A stretch of DNA of 64,000 bases from Roridomyces roridus (GCA_029378245.1 JARKIF010000004.1:372001-436000); one strand, 5' to 3'. Positions 46,103 to 59,600 are shown, numbered from the stretch's first letter. Numbers and translations are program-made. Notes: generated by a model from the letters alone, not told the origin.

Positions 46103-47250
46103 ATGACGCCCGAGCCCTGTCGCGCTCTCGTGCCCCGACGCCTCCTCGACTCCTCCGATCCGCCGCAGTGCCCCCTTCCTGCACTTCTTGGTAAACCGAC
46201 GCAAGTCGCCTGCTCTTCCTTGTGCGGCGGCAAACTGCGAGTCGACAGCACAGCGGCACTGCGATACTTTGTCTACCCACCAGCCAAGGCCGATCTCAAG
46301 TCTGGATACGATCAGCTCACTTATAAGCAGCGTACCAAGACTTCAAGGGGGCTCGAAGACATCTTCGCTATGTGCCTCAAATCCAAGAACAGCGAGCAGC
46401 TGCTGGATGTGCAGGTCATCACATGGGCGGGGATTGTGAAGAGGTAAGATCTGCCATTCTTTACTCCCACTGGCATTAACGTGTCTGCAGAATAATGCTT
46501 GGGAAGAAGATGCACCTCAATGTTTCTTTCCATAATGGGATTCTCTACATCGAGTCGCACTGTCCGCCAGAGTGGTATATCGACATTGGCACCTCCCGCG
46601 TACTGAGCATTCGCGATCCCCAGACCTACTGGGGGTAAGTACATTCCCTCGCTACATGCATCCCTGAAACGCCGGTCTAGGTATAATTTCGAGACCTTGT
46701 GCTCGTCTGAAACTCCCCAAGGCCCATCCGGAGGAACCGTCAACCTACAGACCCACTTCTCGGTGGCGGTCGTTCGGAAGATCGGCTCGCTCAAGCTGTT
46801 GCTCGTCGGAGATGTCGATTGCGTGAAACGTGCGTCCACTTGAAAATGGAATATCCTCATCTCATTCATTGCGAAGCCGAATACATACAAAACCCCGGGC
46901 CCGAGCACTACGTGGAGCTCAAGCTCAAGACGTTCGAACAGGAGTGAGAGATTCTCCTGTGCTCTTACTCTGTTCGGCTCACACCTGTCAGTCGATCCCG
47001 CCCCGTTCTCAAAGACAAATGGGAGATGCAAAGCCTACTTCTCGGAGGTCGCAAGATATTGGTCGGCTACACGAACAAAGCTGGTGTCCTCCGAAACGTC
47101 AAGACGCTCTCTGTCCCGGGTCCTTCCGTCGCAAACCACAGGAGGATCGACTGGGGAGTCCGAGTTCTCCACAGCTTAATCGAATACTGTGGTAAGGCGC
47201 AACAGGACGAAGGCGTTCTGAAGGTCTGGCGCCTGGAGCTGGGCAAGTGA
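46103..47250 (+). CDS. DXO/Rai1-family decapping-like protein, right copy
   Basis: Exons 46103-46443, 46491-46634, 46681 to about 46830, then two more to the stop at 47250. Motifs as in the left copy: YPPAKADLKSGYDQL, VITWAGIVKRIML, DPQTYWGYNFE, LLLVGDVDCVK, EHYVELKLKTFEQ, KWEMQSLLLGGRKILVGYTN. The order matches the DXO/Rai1 fold used for removing faulty 5' caps from RNA. The stop after VWRLELGK is at the place where the left copy reads on. GCGGAGGAGAGGGC repeats lie downstream (47280-47420) but outside the frame. Open throughout. Cap-cleaving activity is not certain because the acidic motif is DVD rather than EVD. Confidence 0.72.
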
Positions 47251-47989
47251 TATGCTGATATTCGGGAGCTGGGACACGCGGAGGAGAGGGCCGTGAATCA
47301 CTGGGGTAGGGCTCGGAATGGGATTCTTCCGGTGTATTTTTTCGAGGCGTTGCGGCAGAAGCGTTATATTCGGGAGCTGGGATCATCCGCGGAGGCCCGG
47401 GAGAGGGCGCTGAGCCAATGGCGTAGGCCGCGCGCCGCGAAATGAGATTCCTCCGGTGGATCTTCTCGAGGCGTTGCGTCGGAATCAGAGTTGAGTAGCT
47501 GAGGTTGGGCAGGCTGTAAGTAGTTGTCTATGTAGAGCCAGATGTGATATCGGACCACCTTTTGATCTCTCTCTGGCCGTATCTGCGCTGCAGGAGTCCA
47601 GCTATCCCGAAAGAGTTCTACTCGCTTCTTGTGTGGCTCTACTTCCTCTGGGCACGACTGCCTCTAAACCTCTCGATAAACCCGAATTATCAGTATGCAA
47701 CCCAAGCTCAGGTCAACAAAAAATTTCAAGGTTTGAACCATGGACGCACCTTTGGTGATATGGTACTAATGACAGGATCTGGTAAATTCAATAGTGCCAC
47801 GGTCAGCTTTCATACTACTTCCTGCAAATATCTAGCAGCAGTCAATCCCAGTCGGCCTGGTTCAACTCCGGGTTGGGTCTTTAAGTATCCCTTTCCTTCG
47901 CTGTCCCCATGTGCAAGAAGAGCAGGCAGCTTCCGAACGCTCTTCACATGAGAAACCAGGCAATAGAGACTCGAACATACCCTTCTCAC

Positions 47990-49070
47990 AGAACCTTACA
48001 GAGGAACTCGATAATACAATGTAGTGCCTGTCTCTGCCACGAGTTTACCGGTCGGTGAAGCCTGCATTTTTGTCTGCTTCAAATATTTGAAATTGAATGA
48101 CGCAACGAAAGGGAAGGATGGAGCGGTGACTCTAGTCTCTTCGCAGGTGCGCACTTGGTAGTGAATACAGTAGATCTGCATTGAGTCTCCTCGACTCATT
48201 CTCAGCCGATAATCCCAGTTCAACTGTGGGCCAAGTTCCAATCTCGTCTTTTTCTGCGTTGAATTCAAGTATCTAATCATGTTCACTTTGAAATGCTTTC
48301 GATGGAAGTATTTATGTAGCTCGCTTGTAACGAAAGGCGAGGATGAGCCCCATGTGATTCTTGAACCCAGGGAATAACGAATTCGAAGTGGGACCTTTGC
48401 CCAAGAACGAAAGAAGGGGATCCCCAAGCAATATTAAGAACTTGGTGGTACAATGCAGTACTTCTGCGTTGAGTAGTCGTCGTGCACATTGGTGTCAAGC
48501 AGATGATCCCGGTTCGAGTCCGGGTCAAGTTCGTGCCTTGCTTTGTTCTTGCTTCTTTTCTTTCTCGCCTCTCCAACTTAACTTCGTACTTACACTTGAC
48601 AAGTTTGAGGAGTCAGAGCGAAAAAAAGCCAAGATTTCCCGCCCGAACACTCTCCCAAACTGACCCAGGACACCGAGCCAAAATGAGTCCACCAAAGAAC
48701 TTGGTAGCACAATGAAGTGCCTCTGCTATGAGTAAAGTTGTATATAGGAGATTCAGTAGATGATCCCAGTTTGAATCTGGGTCAAGTTCGTTCGCTGTGC
48801 CCACTGCCCTTTTTCAGGTTCGAACTCAAGTATCTAACTTGCGTGGATGAATGTTCGGAAGGGAGTATGTATGTATGTAGCTCCTTGATTTTGTACGACA
48901 TGCAACAAAAGAGGATGGGCCAATTGCAAGATGATTCTTCTACGCAGTGAACGGAGATAACGTAGTGGGAACCTTGCCCACAAGGACAAAATTGAAAAAG
49001 AAGTAAATCTACCGGCAATCTCAAGAACTTGGTGGTACAATGCAAGACCTCTGCTCTGAGTACATAATTG
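47990..49070 (+). repeat. Array of tRNA-headed SINE-like units (right)
   Basis: Units at about 48120-48300, 48440-48600, 48695-48890 and a partial at 49020-49065. Each has AACTTGGTGGTACAATGCAG, an anticodon-arm-like CTCTGC with insert, GATCCCGGTTCGAGTCCGGG, CAAGTT, and a body with AAGTATCTAA..GTATGTATGTAGCTCC. It is the inverted counterpart of 13045-13930. Confidence 0.7.
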
Positions 49071-50476
49071 GAAGTGAAACTAAATTCAGCCCCACAGAAC
49101 CCTTCTTGACAGAGTAGGGGAACACCCTGTTAAAGATTGAGAAGAAGCCGCTGGCGATCCGAAGCACAAAGTGTTGGAATATCGAGTCCGACGCTCACGG
49201 GCACATGGATCTGGTATCCAGGAACTTTCTACCCTTTCCTCGTATTGCCCCTGCTCATGCCCCTTCATCCTAGTTATTCTAGACTTATTGCTTCCTGATT
49301 ATTTCCGAGCCCCCGAAGATAGCAGTTCATGTACAGTATTAATACTTGTAGACACGAATGAATCCCCTGCGCGTTTGCGAGGGTCTTCTGCCAATACCCG
49401 ACTCGAGGACGTGGACACCTTGATTCCAACACAAAGAAGTCGAGTTTGCCGTCCTACTGCACGAAGCCCAAGGAACGAGGTAAACACGTGAAGAATACAG
49501 ACGCCCGCTCAAGGGGTATCAAAAACTAGGATAGTTGAATCAACCTGGGAATGAGTGATGTGAAGTGCCCAAAACTCACCAAAAATTGTTTGAGGTCAAT
49601 AGGTGGTGTGGTTGTTGCAGGAGAACAAAAAAGATTATTACTATATTAGTGGGGGAGGGGGAGGTACAGCCACGATACAGCCACTCCCGATATAGTAGTG
49701 CACGTGATGTTTGGAACGAGTGGAAGCAAAAAATCCTGTGGGATGGCCTGGATAGAGTGTAGACACGAAGCAGACACGCCCTGGGTCCAAGTGGTTGAAA
49801 TCCAGCTGCATTCAAGTGTTCTGATTAGCCGAGGTCACGTGAAATTACCATATACAGTGTGATGTTCCCACGGGAGGGGGGGGGGAGGGTCTGCCGAAGT
49901 TGCTGAAAAAAAAAAACTTCGAGGTGATGTGCTAGACTCTTATCTTTGGTACCCCTTGCGCCCGCTATCAACTTATATACCTGTCCCACAGCCTTTCTGC
50001 TCCACTGTTGTCATAGCGCGCATCACCAGCGCGATCAATCCCGGCGATTTCTAACACACCCATGTACAAATAGGGATGGACCGGACCCGGAAGGTCTAGA
50101 CTCGCCTGATCTCCGAGCCAGCCGCCGCCAAGAACCACCAACCACGCCGCGGCAATTGCACGGCGACTTGATTTCTGCTGTTCCCCTCATCCTTTGCAGT
50201 CCTACCCAGCCGCCGCTCCGAGGTTCACAGTAAGAGAGTGGGGCTGAGTGGGATTACAGCTGGATATGTGATTAATTTTGCTTGGTTGGATTTATCAGGA
50301 CATGTGACAGTAAGTTTGCCCATGTTTGTCCTCTGAGAAGCTTGTACATATTTGTCCCTGCATGCTGGCATCTTCTTTGCTTCTTACCACCACCTCTCCC
50401 AGTTCTCTGGCTGCTGTGAGCTGCTCTCTTGCTTTTTTGTCCCATCCCAGGGGATAATGATCTGCAGATCAGTTTC
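49071..50476. other. Intergenic region upstream of the NLR gene
   Basis: No recognisable gene. A G-run (GGGAGGGGGGGGGGAGGG) at 49872-49890 and an A-run near 49903 lie here; the last 500 bp probably hold the promoter of the NACHT-ankyrin gene. Confidence 0.35.
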
Positions 50477-53400
50477 ATGACGTCTAATACCCACCGAGTC
50501 AGAAGAGTCCGGGATGTGATTATCCATGGTGTGTGAAATCTCAAGTGGGATCCTGAGGAAACCATGACCTGTGACTATAGGTGGCCCAGGAGGTCCAGGT
50601 GCATCAGGGGGCAAAATTGGGGGTGATGGTGGTGCTGGGGGCAGCCCAAATGTCAAAATGTATGCTTTTCAACACCCCGTTGCCAAGTTAATTCATCATT
50701 GTATTGACAGCATCCAAGGGTTCGTCACATTTTCTCTCGGCATAGCTATCATGGCTCATCTTTGGTGTAGATCAGATGAAGATTTGTTCAAGTGGTTGGG
50801 AAACCCTCCCGATACACAGGATAGACAGAATCAGGTACAAGCACTTCGCCATGAAGATACTGGGACCTGGCTGCTTGAGCATGATCAGTTTATTCATTGG
50901 ACAAAGACACCTGGCACCTTGTGGATCCAAGGAATCTGTATGTTGGCCTGATTTTAATTCCCTTCATATCTGACCAATTTCAGCTGGAACAGGGAAAAGT
51001 GTACTCAGGTATCTCATTTATTTCACTACACTATCTCTGCTGACATGAACAGCTCAACCATCATTGACAACCTTGTCAAGACTGGCAAAGAAGTTGCATA
51101 TTTCTTTTTTGACTTCAGGAATGACAGACAAAGCCTGGACATCATGTTGCGCTCCATTGTCTGGCAGCTCTCTGAGATGTCACCCACTCCACATGGGACT
51201 CTTTCAACATTCCATGAAACACTGGGAAAAGGAAAAATACAGCCACAGATTAAAGATCTCCAACAATTCCTTGATGGCTTGATTGGAGAACTAGGACAGA
51301 CATACATTGTTCTGGATGGACTGGATGAATGCCGCACGAATGATTGGACAAGTCTTGTTGGATTTGTGAACAAACTTTTTAATGCTGCCACAAAAGGGCT
51401 GCATTTGCTGGTCACAAGTCAACCTCTCCAGGTATTCCAAACAGGGTTCCAAGACCTGCCTTTGATACAGCTACAAGCATCATTCTTGGATGAAGACATC
51501 AGATCTTTTGTCCACAGCAAGCTTTCTGCAGTGGCCAGTGATGGTGAACATGCCACAACATTCACCGAACAAATTGTGAAACAAAGCAATGGAATGTAAG
51601 TCAGATTTATTGTAGCTACTTGGCCTAAACTGAGTACACAAGTAGGTTCCGCATGGCTGCTTGCTTAATTATTGAGCTAGGGCATTATCCTTGGCAGAGT
51701 GACTGGGACGGTGTCCTGGTGACCCTTCCAGCTGAGCTCTCTGGTATTTATAGCCGTTTCCTCAAACGTGCAATGGATGCACGAGGAGTGGCCTCAATTT
51801 TCTTCCAAGCAATACTGCGGTGGCTTCTGTTTTCAGCAAGAGAACTATCACCAGAAGAACTTGCAGATGCTATTGCCTTTCGCTTAGACCAGCATAATTT
51901 TGACTTCTTCAACTTGGATACATCAATCTATGACCCTGGCAGGCGCAAAGGAAATTCTCAGATTTTCAAGCTGCTTGATGGGCTCATTGTCATTAACACC
52001 CATGAATCAAGGGAAGGATCAATCAGTTTTGCACACTCATCTGTGCGAGACTATGTTCTTTCCGAAGAGTTCCATCAAGAGCACTCCATTTTTGATCTCA
52101 GAGAGAATATCTCGCAAAAGTTCATTGCACAAACCTGTCTTTGTTATCTCCTTTTGTTTGCAGCAGATGATCATATTTGGGATTGGAATACTACCGGGTA
52201 CCCGTTTGCAGAATATGCAGCTGAAAACTGGTTCACTCACTTGCAACACTGTGATGGCACAGACCAGGAGCAGCTACTGCCATCAACAATGCATCTGCTG
52301 GATGATAAGAGTAGCCAGTACACAACATTGTGTGATTTAGGGGAAGTCTCAGCTGTACCAGCTATCTGTATGTGTGCAAGAATAGGTTTTCAAAGAGGGG
52401 TGTTGTCTTTGCTCATAGAACATGGGGCAGCAGTCAATGCTGCTGACAAGTATGGCAAGACTCCACTGCATGGTGCCTCCTCAAATGGCCACCTTGACAT
52501 TGCAAAGCTGCTCACAGAACATGGGGCAGCAGTCGATGCTGCTGACAAGTATGGCTGGACTCCGCTGCACCGTGCCTCCTCAAATGGCCATGTTGACATT
52601 GCAATGCTGCTCATAGAACATGGGGCAGCATTTGATGCTGCTGACAAGAATGGCTGGACTGTGCTGCACAGTGCCTCTGCACGTGGCCACCTTGACATTG
52701 CAAAGCTGCTTATAGAACATGGTGCAGCAGTCGATGCTGCTGAAAAGGATGGCTGGACTCCACTGCACCATGCCTTCTCAAATGGCCACCTTGACATTGC
52801 AAAGCTGCTCATAGAACATGGTGCAGCAGTCGATGCTGCTGAAAGGGATGGCTGGACTCTGCTGCACCATGCCTTCTCAAATGGCCACCTTGACATTGCA
52901 AAGCTGCTCATAGAACATGGGGCAGCACTCGATGCTGCTGAAAAGGATGGCTGGACTCCGCTGCACAGTGCCTCCTCACGTGGCCACCTTGACATTGCAA
53001 AGCTGCTCATAGAACATGGGGCAGCAGTCGATGCTGCTGACAAGGATGGCTGGACTCCGTTGCACAGTGCCTCCTCATGTGGCCACCTTGACATTGCAAA
53101 GCTGCTCATAGAACATGGTGCAGCAGTCGATGCTGCTGACAAGTATGGCTGGACTCCGCTGCACAGTGCCTCCTCAAATGGCCACCTTGACATTGCAAAG
53201 CTGCTCATAGAACATGGTGCAGCAGTCGATGCTGCTGAAAAGGATGGCTGGACTGCGCTGCACAGTGCCTCCTCCATCAGCAAAATCGCAGGTTTGTCTT
53301 TGGCGTCTTTTCCGTCTTGGCCAAGACGTAGAAGACGGAAAAGACGTGACTTTGCCAAAGACGACGTGTCTTGGCCAAGCTAAGTACATTGCTTGGGAAG

Positions 53401-53960
53401 ACACATCTGTCTTGGGAAGACGGCAGGCATCTTGGGCAAGAAGCAATAAGGCTTCATCAAGACACTGAAAAAGACATCTCAAGACGTTCCGATTCCCACA
53501 GAAGATGCACGAAAAGACGAATATATTCATGTAAATAGTACAATGAATCAAGTATATACGGGAAAGGAAATAGAGGAACGCGCGGCGCGCACCAGATGGG
53601 AGAGAGGGAGACTGGCAGCCTCACCTTTAGGACCTATATATCACTTCTAAGTAGAAGGGACAGTGCGCCCTAGTGTCCATTCTAATTAGAAGAGTTGGAA
53701 CGAATTTCCCCTAGATGCAAGAAAAGTCGGGAGAAAGGACACAATAAAAGCGCAATAAAGCAGTAGGGACTTACAAGGTACAAGTAGATAGTGTTGAGGT
53801 AAAGTTTCGTTGCAATAAAACCGTGCCGAGTGATCCCACATCATGATCTTAACCGAAAAAGGAAATCCAAGAAAAAAGCAAGTCAATTCGACTATATACA
53901 GTGTACAAAGACAGTGGTAGCTCAAGAAGGTAGTAGATACAGTAGTCAAATGGAACAAAA

Positions 53961-56498
53961 TCAAGCACCCTTGCGAACACCAGTTGGAGGGCCGGTCTTT
54001 ATCCCCCCAGGGCGCACCACCCTCTCAGCGCTGTTCCACGCAGGCCTTGGGCGAACCTCCACGGAGACCTTAGTCTTCTTGGCAGCAGGCTGCTCGTCCT
54101 CGTCCTCCGACCCCTCCCGAGCGCGCTTCTCTTTGCTGTTAGTGCGAGGGCGCTTCTTGACTGGTGCCCCCTCCTCCGCATCCGACTCGGCTGTGGCGCG
54201 TTTCTTGCGGGGAATGGGAGCCTTCTTGAGGGGTAGCGGCTCGTCGACCTCCTCCTGGCTGTTGTCATCACCATCGCTCCCGCCACGCGCCTCCCGTGCC
54301 TCCCGCTCATGTCTCATGCGCGCTGCTGCCATCTCTCTGCCATGGGCGTCGACCGCCGCTCTGTTTGGCACGAACTTGGCTCCCTTCCTCACGTATGGCG
54401 GGGGAGTGCTCGTTGGTACAAAGGGGGTGGGTTTGGTGGGTTTGGTGGGGGGTTTGGTGGGCTTGGGAGCGGGTTTGGCGGGCTTGGGAGCAGGCTTGGC
54501 GGGTTTGGGAGCAGGCTTAGCGGCGGACTTGGTGCCCGGCTTTTTGGTGGCGGGTTTAGCGACAGGCTTGGACGACTTGGCTGATGATTTGGCACCGAGT
54601 TTCTTGGTGGTCAACTTGCTCTTTGCCTTCTTGCGTACGCCGTCATCTGAGTAGGCACCATCGTAGTCCGCAAAGGGTAACTCCTCGTCGCTGCCCTCAC
54701 CCTCGCCATTCCCTTGTCCCTCCTCGTCGCCGTTCTCATGGTCAAGGTCATCGCCATCACTGCCCTTGCCGTCACCGTTCTCATGTCCCTGGTCATCGCT
54801 GTCGCTCCCCACATACCGCGCGCTCGTGTTATCCCGCTTCTCATGCGTCCCTTGGAAATCCTTGCGGACCTTGCGCTTGACTGGCGCGGGTGCCATGCCA
54901 TTCTTGACGAGCTTGGTGAAACGCCGCTCCTCTTCGTCCTCCTCCTTCTCCGTCTTGAGCTTCACCCACTTGCAGTCACCGTCCTTCAACGCCTTGTAGA
55001 TGGCGCAGACGTCATCCGCCTGGGTCTGCTTGCCGCAACGTTTCCAAGGGACGCCAGCAGGCCAGCCAAGCAAAGCGACGTGCTTTGCGCGGACAATAGA
55101 TTTGATGTAGCCCTCGAAGTTCATGACAACGTTGGGCTTGCCGGTAACCTGGACTTGGAGGACGTTAGTATTTGGGATGCGTGAGCAGCGAAACAACTTA
55201 CTGAGCCCAGATTTAATCATAGCACTACCAAGTGCACGCATCCTCTCGGTCGACGGGGCTGAAATTGCTCCTGCACAAGATCAGTTGGCATTGGTGAAAG
55301 ATAAACGGATAGAAAGACGGACCTGCGTTGCGCTGGATAGCCCACAAATTGAGCATGGTGTTGATGAGCTCCGGTTCACGAAAGGGAATTTCGGAGCAGA
55401 ACTTGAGGGTGTCCCCCGATTGCAAGGCGACCGTGCTAGCAGCCCATCAACGGCTACCTTCCACCCCTCTTTATCACGCAGTTGACCGCCCAGAAGTGCA
55501 ATGATTCGTCTCTTCGAGTCCACAATGGGTATGGTGAGCCTGGCGTGATGATAAGCTCGGGTAGTGGCTGGAGGCACGGAGAGGACTTACCACCCAAGCC
55601 ACGGTACGTATCTGAACCCGCGTTTGCCCACTAACGCGTCGACTTGATCTTGTGTGTATGTGGAACGCCCCATTCCCGTGTCCCCAAAGCTGAGCTCGCT
55701 CAGCTCGTCCTCGTACTCCCAGATGTTGATGTCCTGGCCCTTCCGCACTCCAATCCACCCGGGCTTGGAGTGAGGAAGGTCATTGGCATCCAGGTCGACA
55801 TGAATGGGTGATGACGTGACCTCGCGCGCTCGTTTGAGGTGGATGTGCTTGAGCTTGGGGTTGGTGGTGGATGCGGGATTCAGGCGGCGTTCCACGTCTC
55901 GTTTAATTTTGGACTTGATTTTGTGGCACTGTTGGGCGGTCTGAGGTTGGTGAAGACGATCTCGGTAGTGAGCTGGTGAAGTCGACTTGGCGGCACGACG
56001 TTGAGCGCGTGTGAAGAGGGGCTTGGACTTGCAAGTGTCGGCGGAGGCACTGGACGTGCCGGGAGCTGCGGCGGGAATGGAGGCCTCAGCATCTGCCACC
56101 ACAGAATCCAGAGCTGATGGAGCGTCAATTCTGGGAAGAAAATGGAAAGGTAGCCACACACCATTCAAACTGAGGGATGAAAGTGCAGGGACGATGATAT
56201 CCTTCGGTTCGTCAAGCTGCCCGCTCGCCTGCTGCTCCTCAAGACAAATCCTCAGTTGTTCTTCGGCGTCAAAGTAGACGGCGGGCTCGATTGCAAGTCC
56301 TAGGGCGAGGTCGAATGGAGAGTACTCCTTGTTGGAGCGAAGGCGACGCCTCGGGAGCTGGGTAAAACCTGCAACTGGAGGAGGGGAGGGAGGAGGGGAG
56401 GGAATGCCAGCGCCGAGTCCAATGCGGAGCTCCTTGCGGCCTGCGCCGGGTTCCAAGGTCGGATCCCCTTGCATGAAGAAAGGAGTTGTACTTAACAT
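53961..56498 (-). pseudogene. Companion gene of the KDZ transposon
   Basis: Exon 1 (56498-55591) begins MLSTTPFFMQGDPTLEPGAG and ends VGKRGFRYVPWLG. Exon 2 starts at 55539 (LTIPIVDSKRRIIALLGG) and carries LKFCSEIPFREPELINTMLN; then RMRALGSAMIKSGL, NFEGYIKSIVRAKHVALLGW and PAGVPWKRCGKQ, an acidic EKEEDEEERRF, a GD-rich stretch, a Lys/Pro/Ala repeat (PKPAKPAPKP) and a basic tail. A one-base frame change near 55437 separates VAVDGLLA from the following frame, so this copy is probably dead. YVPWLGW..VDSKRRIIALLGG loosely resembles the region before the catalytic core of fungal TET/JBP-like proteins, but no HxD core is visible, so this is tentative. Confidence 0.55.
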
Positions 56499-56667
56499 TC
56501 ATGAGAATGGGGCCTGAGTCCAGTCGGTGAGGGAGAGGGAGGAAAAGGAAACAAAGAGACGAGATTTCCGTAAGTTAATTGCTCCCGTGTCCGTGACTTT
56601 GTTGATCACGTTCCCGTGTCTGCACCCGCTCAATTGATCTCCAAGACTTTCCTCCCGCCGCTGCGTC

Positions 56668-59600
56668 ATGCACAAAGGCAAGAAACGCGCAAAATGGCAA
56701 GTCTTGTCGGCCCCCGTAACAGACGACCACTGTGCGCCGGCCGCTGTGAAGAAGCTCAAGATGGGAGCCCGCGGCCTTGCTCAATTTCAAGAAAGACGTG
56801 CCCAGGAGCGACAGGAGGAGTGGGAGGGTACGTGCACGACTTACATGCTCGTTTTTGGTACTCAAAGCCCCTCCAGTAATGTCCACTACCAATCGGCAAA
56901 ACCTGTTTGCACTGCAGCAATTGGCAGCCAACGATGCAGATGAGTTCCCGGGCGTGCATGCGGAGGCTAGTATTTTGGATGGGACGGCGGAGGCACAAAC
57001 CAGCCACGCCGGTGGAGAGCATGGTGGCGAGACCCTGGAGGATATCATTGAGCTTACCGAGCGGGCCAGGTGAGTCGCACCGTCTCATTTATTCTTTTGT
57101 CTTACCCTACCTCAGGACACAATGCAGAGACACATGAACGCGCCGAGACCGAACCCAAAAGCGGAACGATGCCTTCTTTGCGCAGATGCCGCATATCCTC
57201 AAGGCCTATTCGAGCTTCCGTGCAAGAGGGAAGCCAGCAGAGGAGGAGGATGGCGATCCCGAATTCTACACGGTCTTGGTGGTGGACCTGTTTAGTGAGT
57301 GTCGTTGCCATACTCCTGACTGTGGCTAATCTACTCAGCGGAGCGTAGTGAAAAGCTTGTACTGCCCCCAGGCTGCGGAGGCTTCTCTGCAGCGCTCGTC
57401 AGGCTGGGCTTGATTCCATCCGCACCATGGACACCGTCATTTGTCTTTACCATCGACACACTCGAGTTGTACCGCGTTTCCCATGCCCGCTGCCCCCAGT
57501 TTTCAATTTACGCTTTTACAAAGACTCTCGCGGATTTACATGGGGTAGGATTCCTATCTCTCTTTTTTTTTTGGAAGCTCCAGGCTGACTTGATTGCCAG
57601 GTCCCTCCTCGTTCGACTATGCACCAGCATTTCTCAATCGCCTTCGACCTCTACCTGGACCTCCGCCGCCGCACTGAAGCTCAAGTCCTCCACCACCTCG
57701 GTCGCGACACCCCGGCTTGGCGCATGAAGAATTGCTGTCCCGCCTGCACCTACAAGCTCGAAGGCGAGGACCAGCTCATTTTCAGTATGCTCGTCACGAT
57801 GGACGGCAACGATTCATTGAAGAGGGTGCTACGCCGTGGGCCTGACGATGACGGTCCTGGGGAATCAAATGAGCGGTACGACGACCGAGACGCAAGTGAT
57901 GGGTATTACCTCTCGCGCGAGGAGGTCGACGCATGGGCACGGAGACGATTGGCAAATGTTTTGCCAACGGATGATAATGTAAGTCAGCAATTGATCTTCG
58001 AGGGTAGTATACTGACCTTGGATTTAGGGCGAGGATAACCCGTGCAAGGAGCGTTGGAAGAACATGGTGAACGACGTGACGTCAAAGATGTGGGGAATTT
58101 TCGATAACACGGGGATTTTCCTGTGTCTCTGTCACCATGGGTTTGCGCTCGTGCTGGTAGACATGCTCAAGAGCGGAGAGCTGTACGTAGGGCCTCTCTT
58201 TCGCTATATTTTGGTTGCTGATCGACTTTCTCAGGTCCAAGTATCCTCTCGCCGTCGTAGAGCATCTCCTCAAACACTTCGGCATTGATCTGGGTGTCAG
58301 TTACGACATCGGTTGCCACTTTTGCACAACCCTCAACAACAGCGAGCTGGGACCCGAGGCACAAGAAGCTCACCTTCGCTGCCTTGTCGGTGCGTTCCAC
58401 GGGCATGCCCACAACCGCCTGTGCCAGGTCTGCTTCCTGGCGTTGTACGTCGAGGGCCTTGGCATTGAGGACTTGGAGGGTTGTGAACGGAGGTTTTCCC
58501 GGAGCAATGGGCTCGCGGGCTCTTGCCGACGCGCGAGTCGTTTCCACCGTCAGCAGGAAATCACCGCTTACTTCAAACATATGGACGACTTTGATGTGTA
58601 TGCGAACCTTGGTGCGTGCTTTTAATTCTTACTCTCCCTGAACTAACGGTGGTGTTAGCAACATTCCTCTGCTCGAATTATGAGCAATGCCTCAAGATCC
58701 TGGATGATGAGCCAATCGTGCGGAGGCTGATGTGCGAGCAGGATGTGCTGGATGGGTCAGAGTTTGTGCAAGCGCTTGCAGACGAGAGGGAGTACCTGAC
58801 GGAGCTGTACAAGAGCTCCAAAAAGACGGTCGAGACTCCTGAGACGCGCTACGTTGCCTGCTTGGCTACCCTCGACACTGACTCGTAAGTTCGCTGGTTG
58901 TTGGTTGCCCTTGTAACTGACCTTTGTGTGCAGCGCCAGAGTAACAGAATGCAAGGCTGCTCTCCGTAGGGCGCAAAGTGACGACGCAGCATTCGCCCCC
59001 GGCAAGAGCAAGGCAGAGATTGCTCTTCGGCATGCAACGGAGAAGAAGGAGCGCACGGCCGTTGCAGTGGCCGAGATCGAGCGTGAGCTATCCATCGTCA
59101 CCCGCTGGTCCCACGACAATCCGCGGTACATTGCTGCCGAGAAGCTAGCACACCTTCTTGAGTATCAGCGGGCTCTTGATCGACTGGAGCTGCTGGTGGT
59201 GGAGCGTCTCTTTGAATTGACCAAAATGAATCAATCGGGCACAGGTGCGTTTCCTCTTTGTTTCTATCTGTTTCGGTGCTGATAAACATGGTAGGCTACA
59301 AGATGCGCAAGCACGTCGCCAAGTCCTTGCAGGCGCGTTCCAAGGCCGTACGAAGTGCAGTGGCAAGATACAACGCTGCCGCCGCCGCCGCCGTCACCCC
59401 ACCCCGCGAGTCCTGTCGACATTGAGAAGGTGCTGGAATACGCCTTCCTTGCAGATTTTGATCTGCTGCGCCACAGCCATCACGGTGTCGAGGGCCAGTA
59501 CTGGGCCCGTCCTGCTTACCGTGCCATCATGAACCGGTGGTTCCGGCTGGAGCGTGCACGCGAGGAGATCACACGTCTTGACATCGAAATCCCGCGCTTT

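Larger units (their letters stand above)
35625..48790 (+). repeat. Right arm of a very large imperfect palindrome
   Basis: Collinear in inverted orientation with 13045-26440. The inner edge lies just upstream of the F-box ATG, where the CCACGTG..TGC..CCG leader is shared with about 26440. The outer edge lies in the SINE-like array. Segments unique to this arm are about 37830-38760 (isochorismatase-like gene) and about 40560-41810 (HNH gene). Confidence 0.85.

Noticed and set aside
52390..53358. A 322-codon open frame on the minus strand opposite the ankyrin repeats
   Set aside because: It is the antisense shadow of the 99-bp repeats; the plus strand has clear NACHT and ankyrin motifs.
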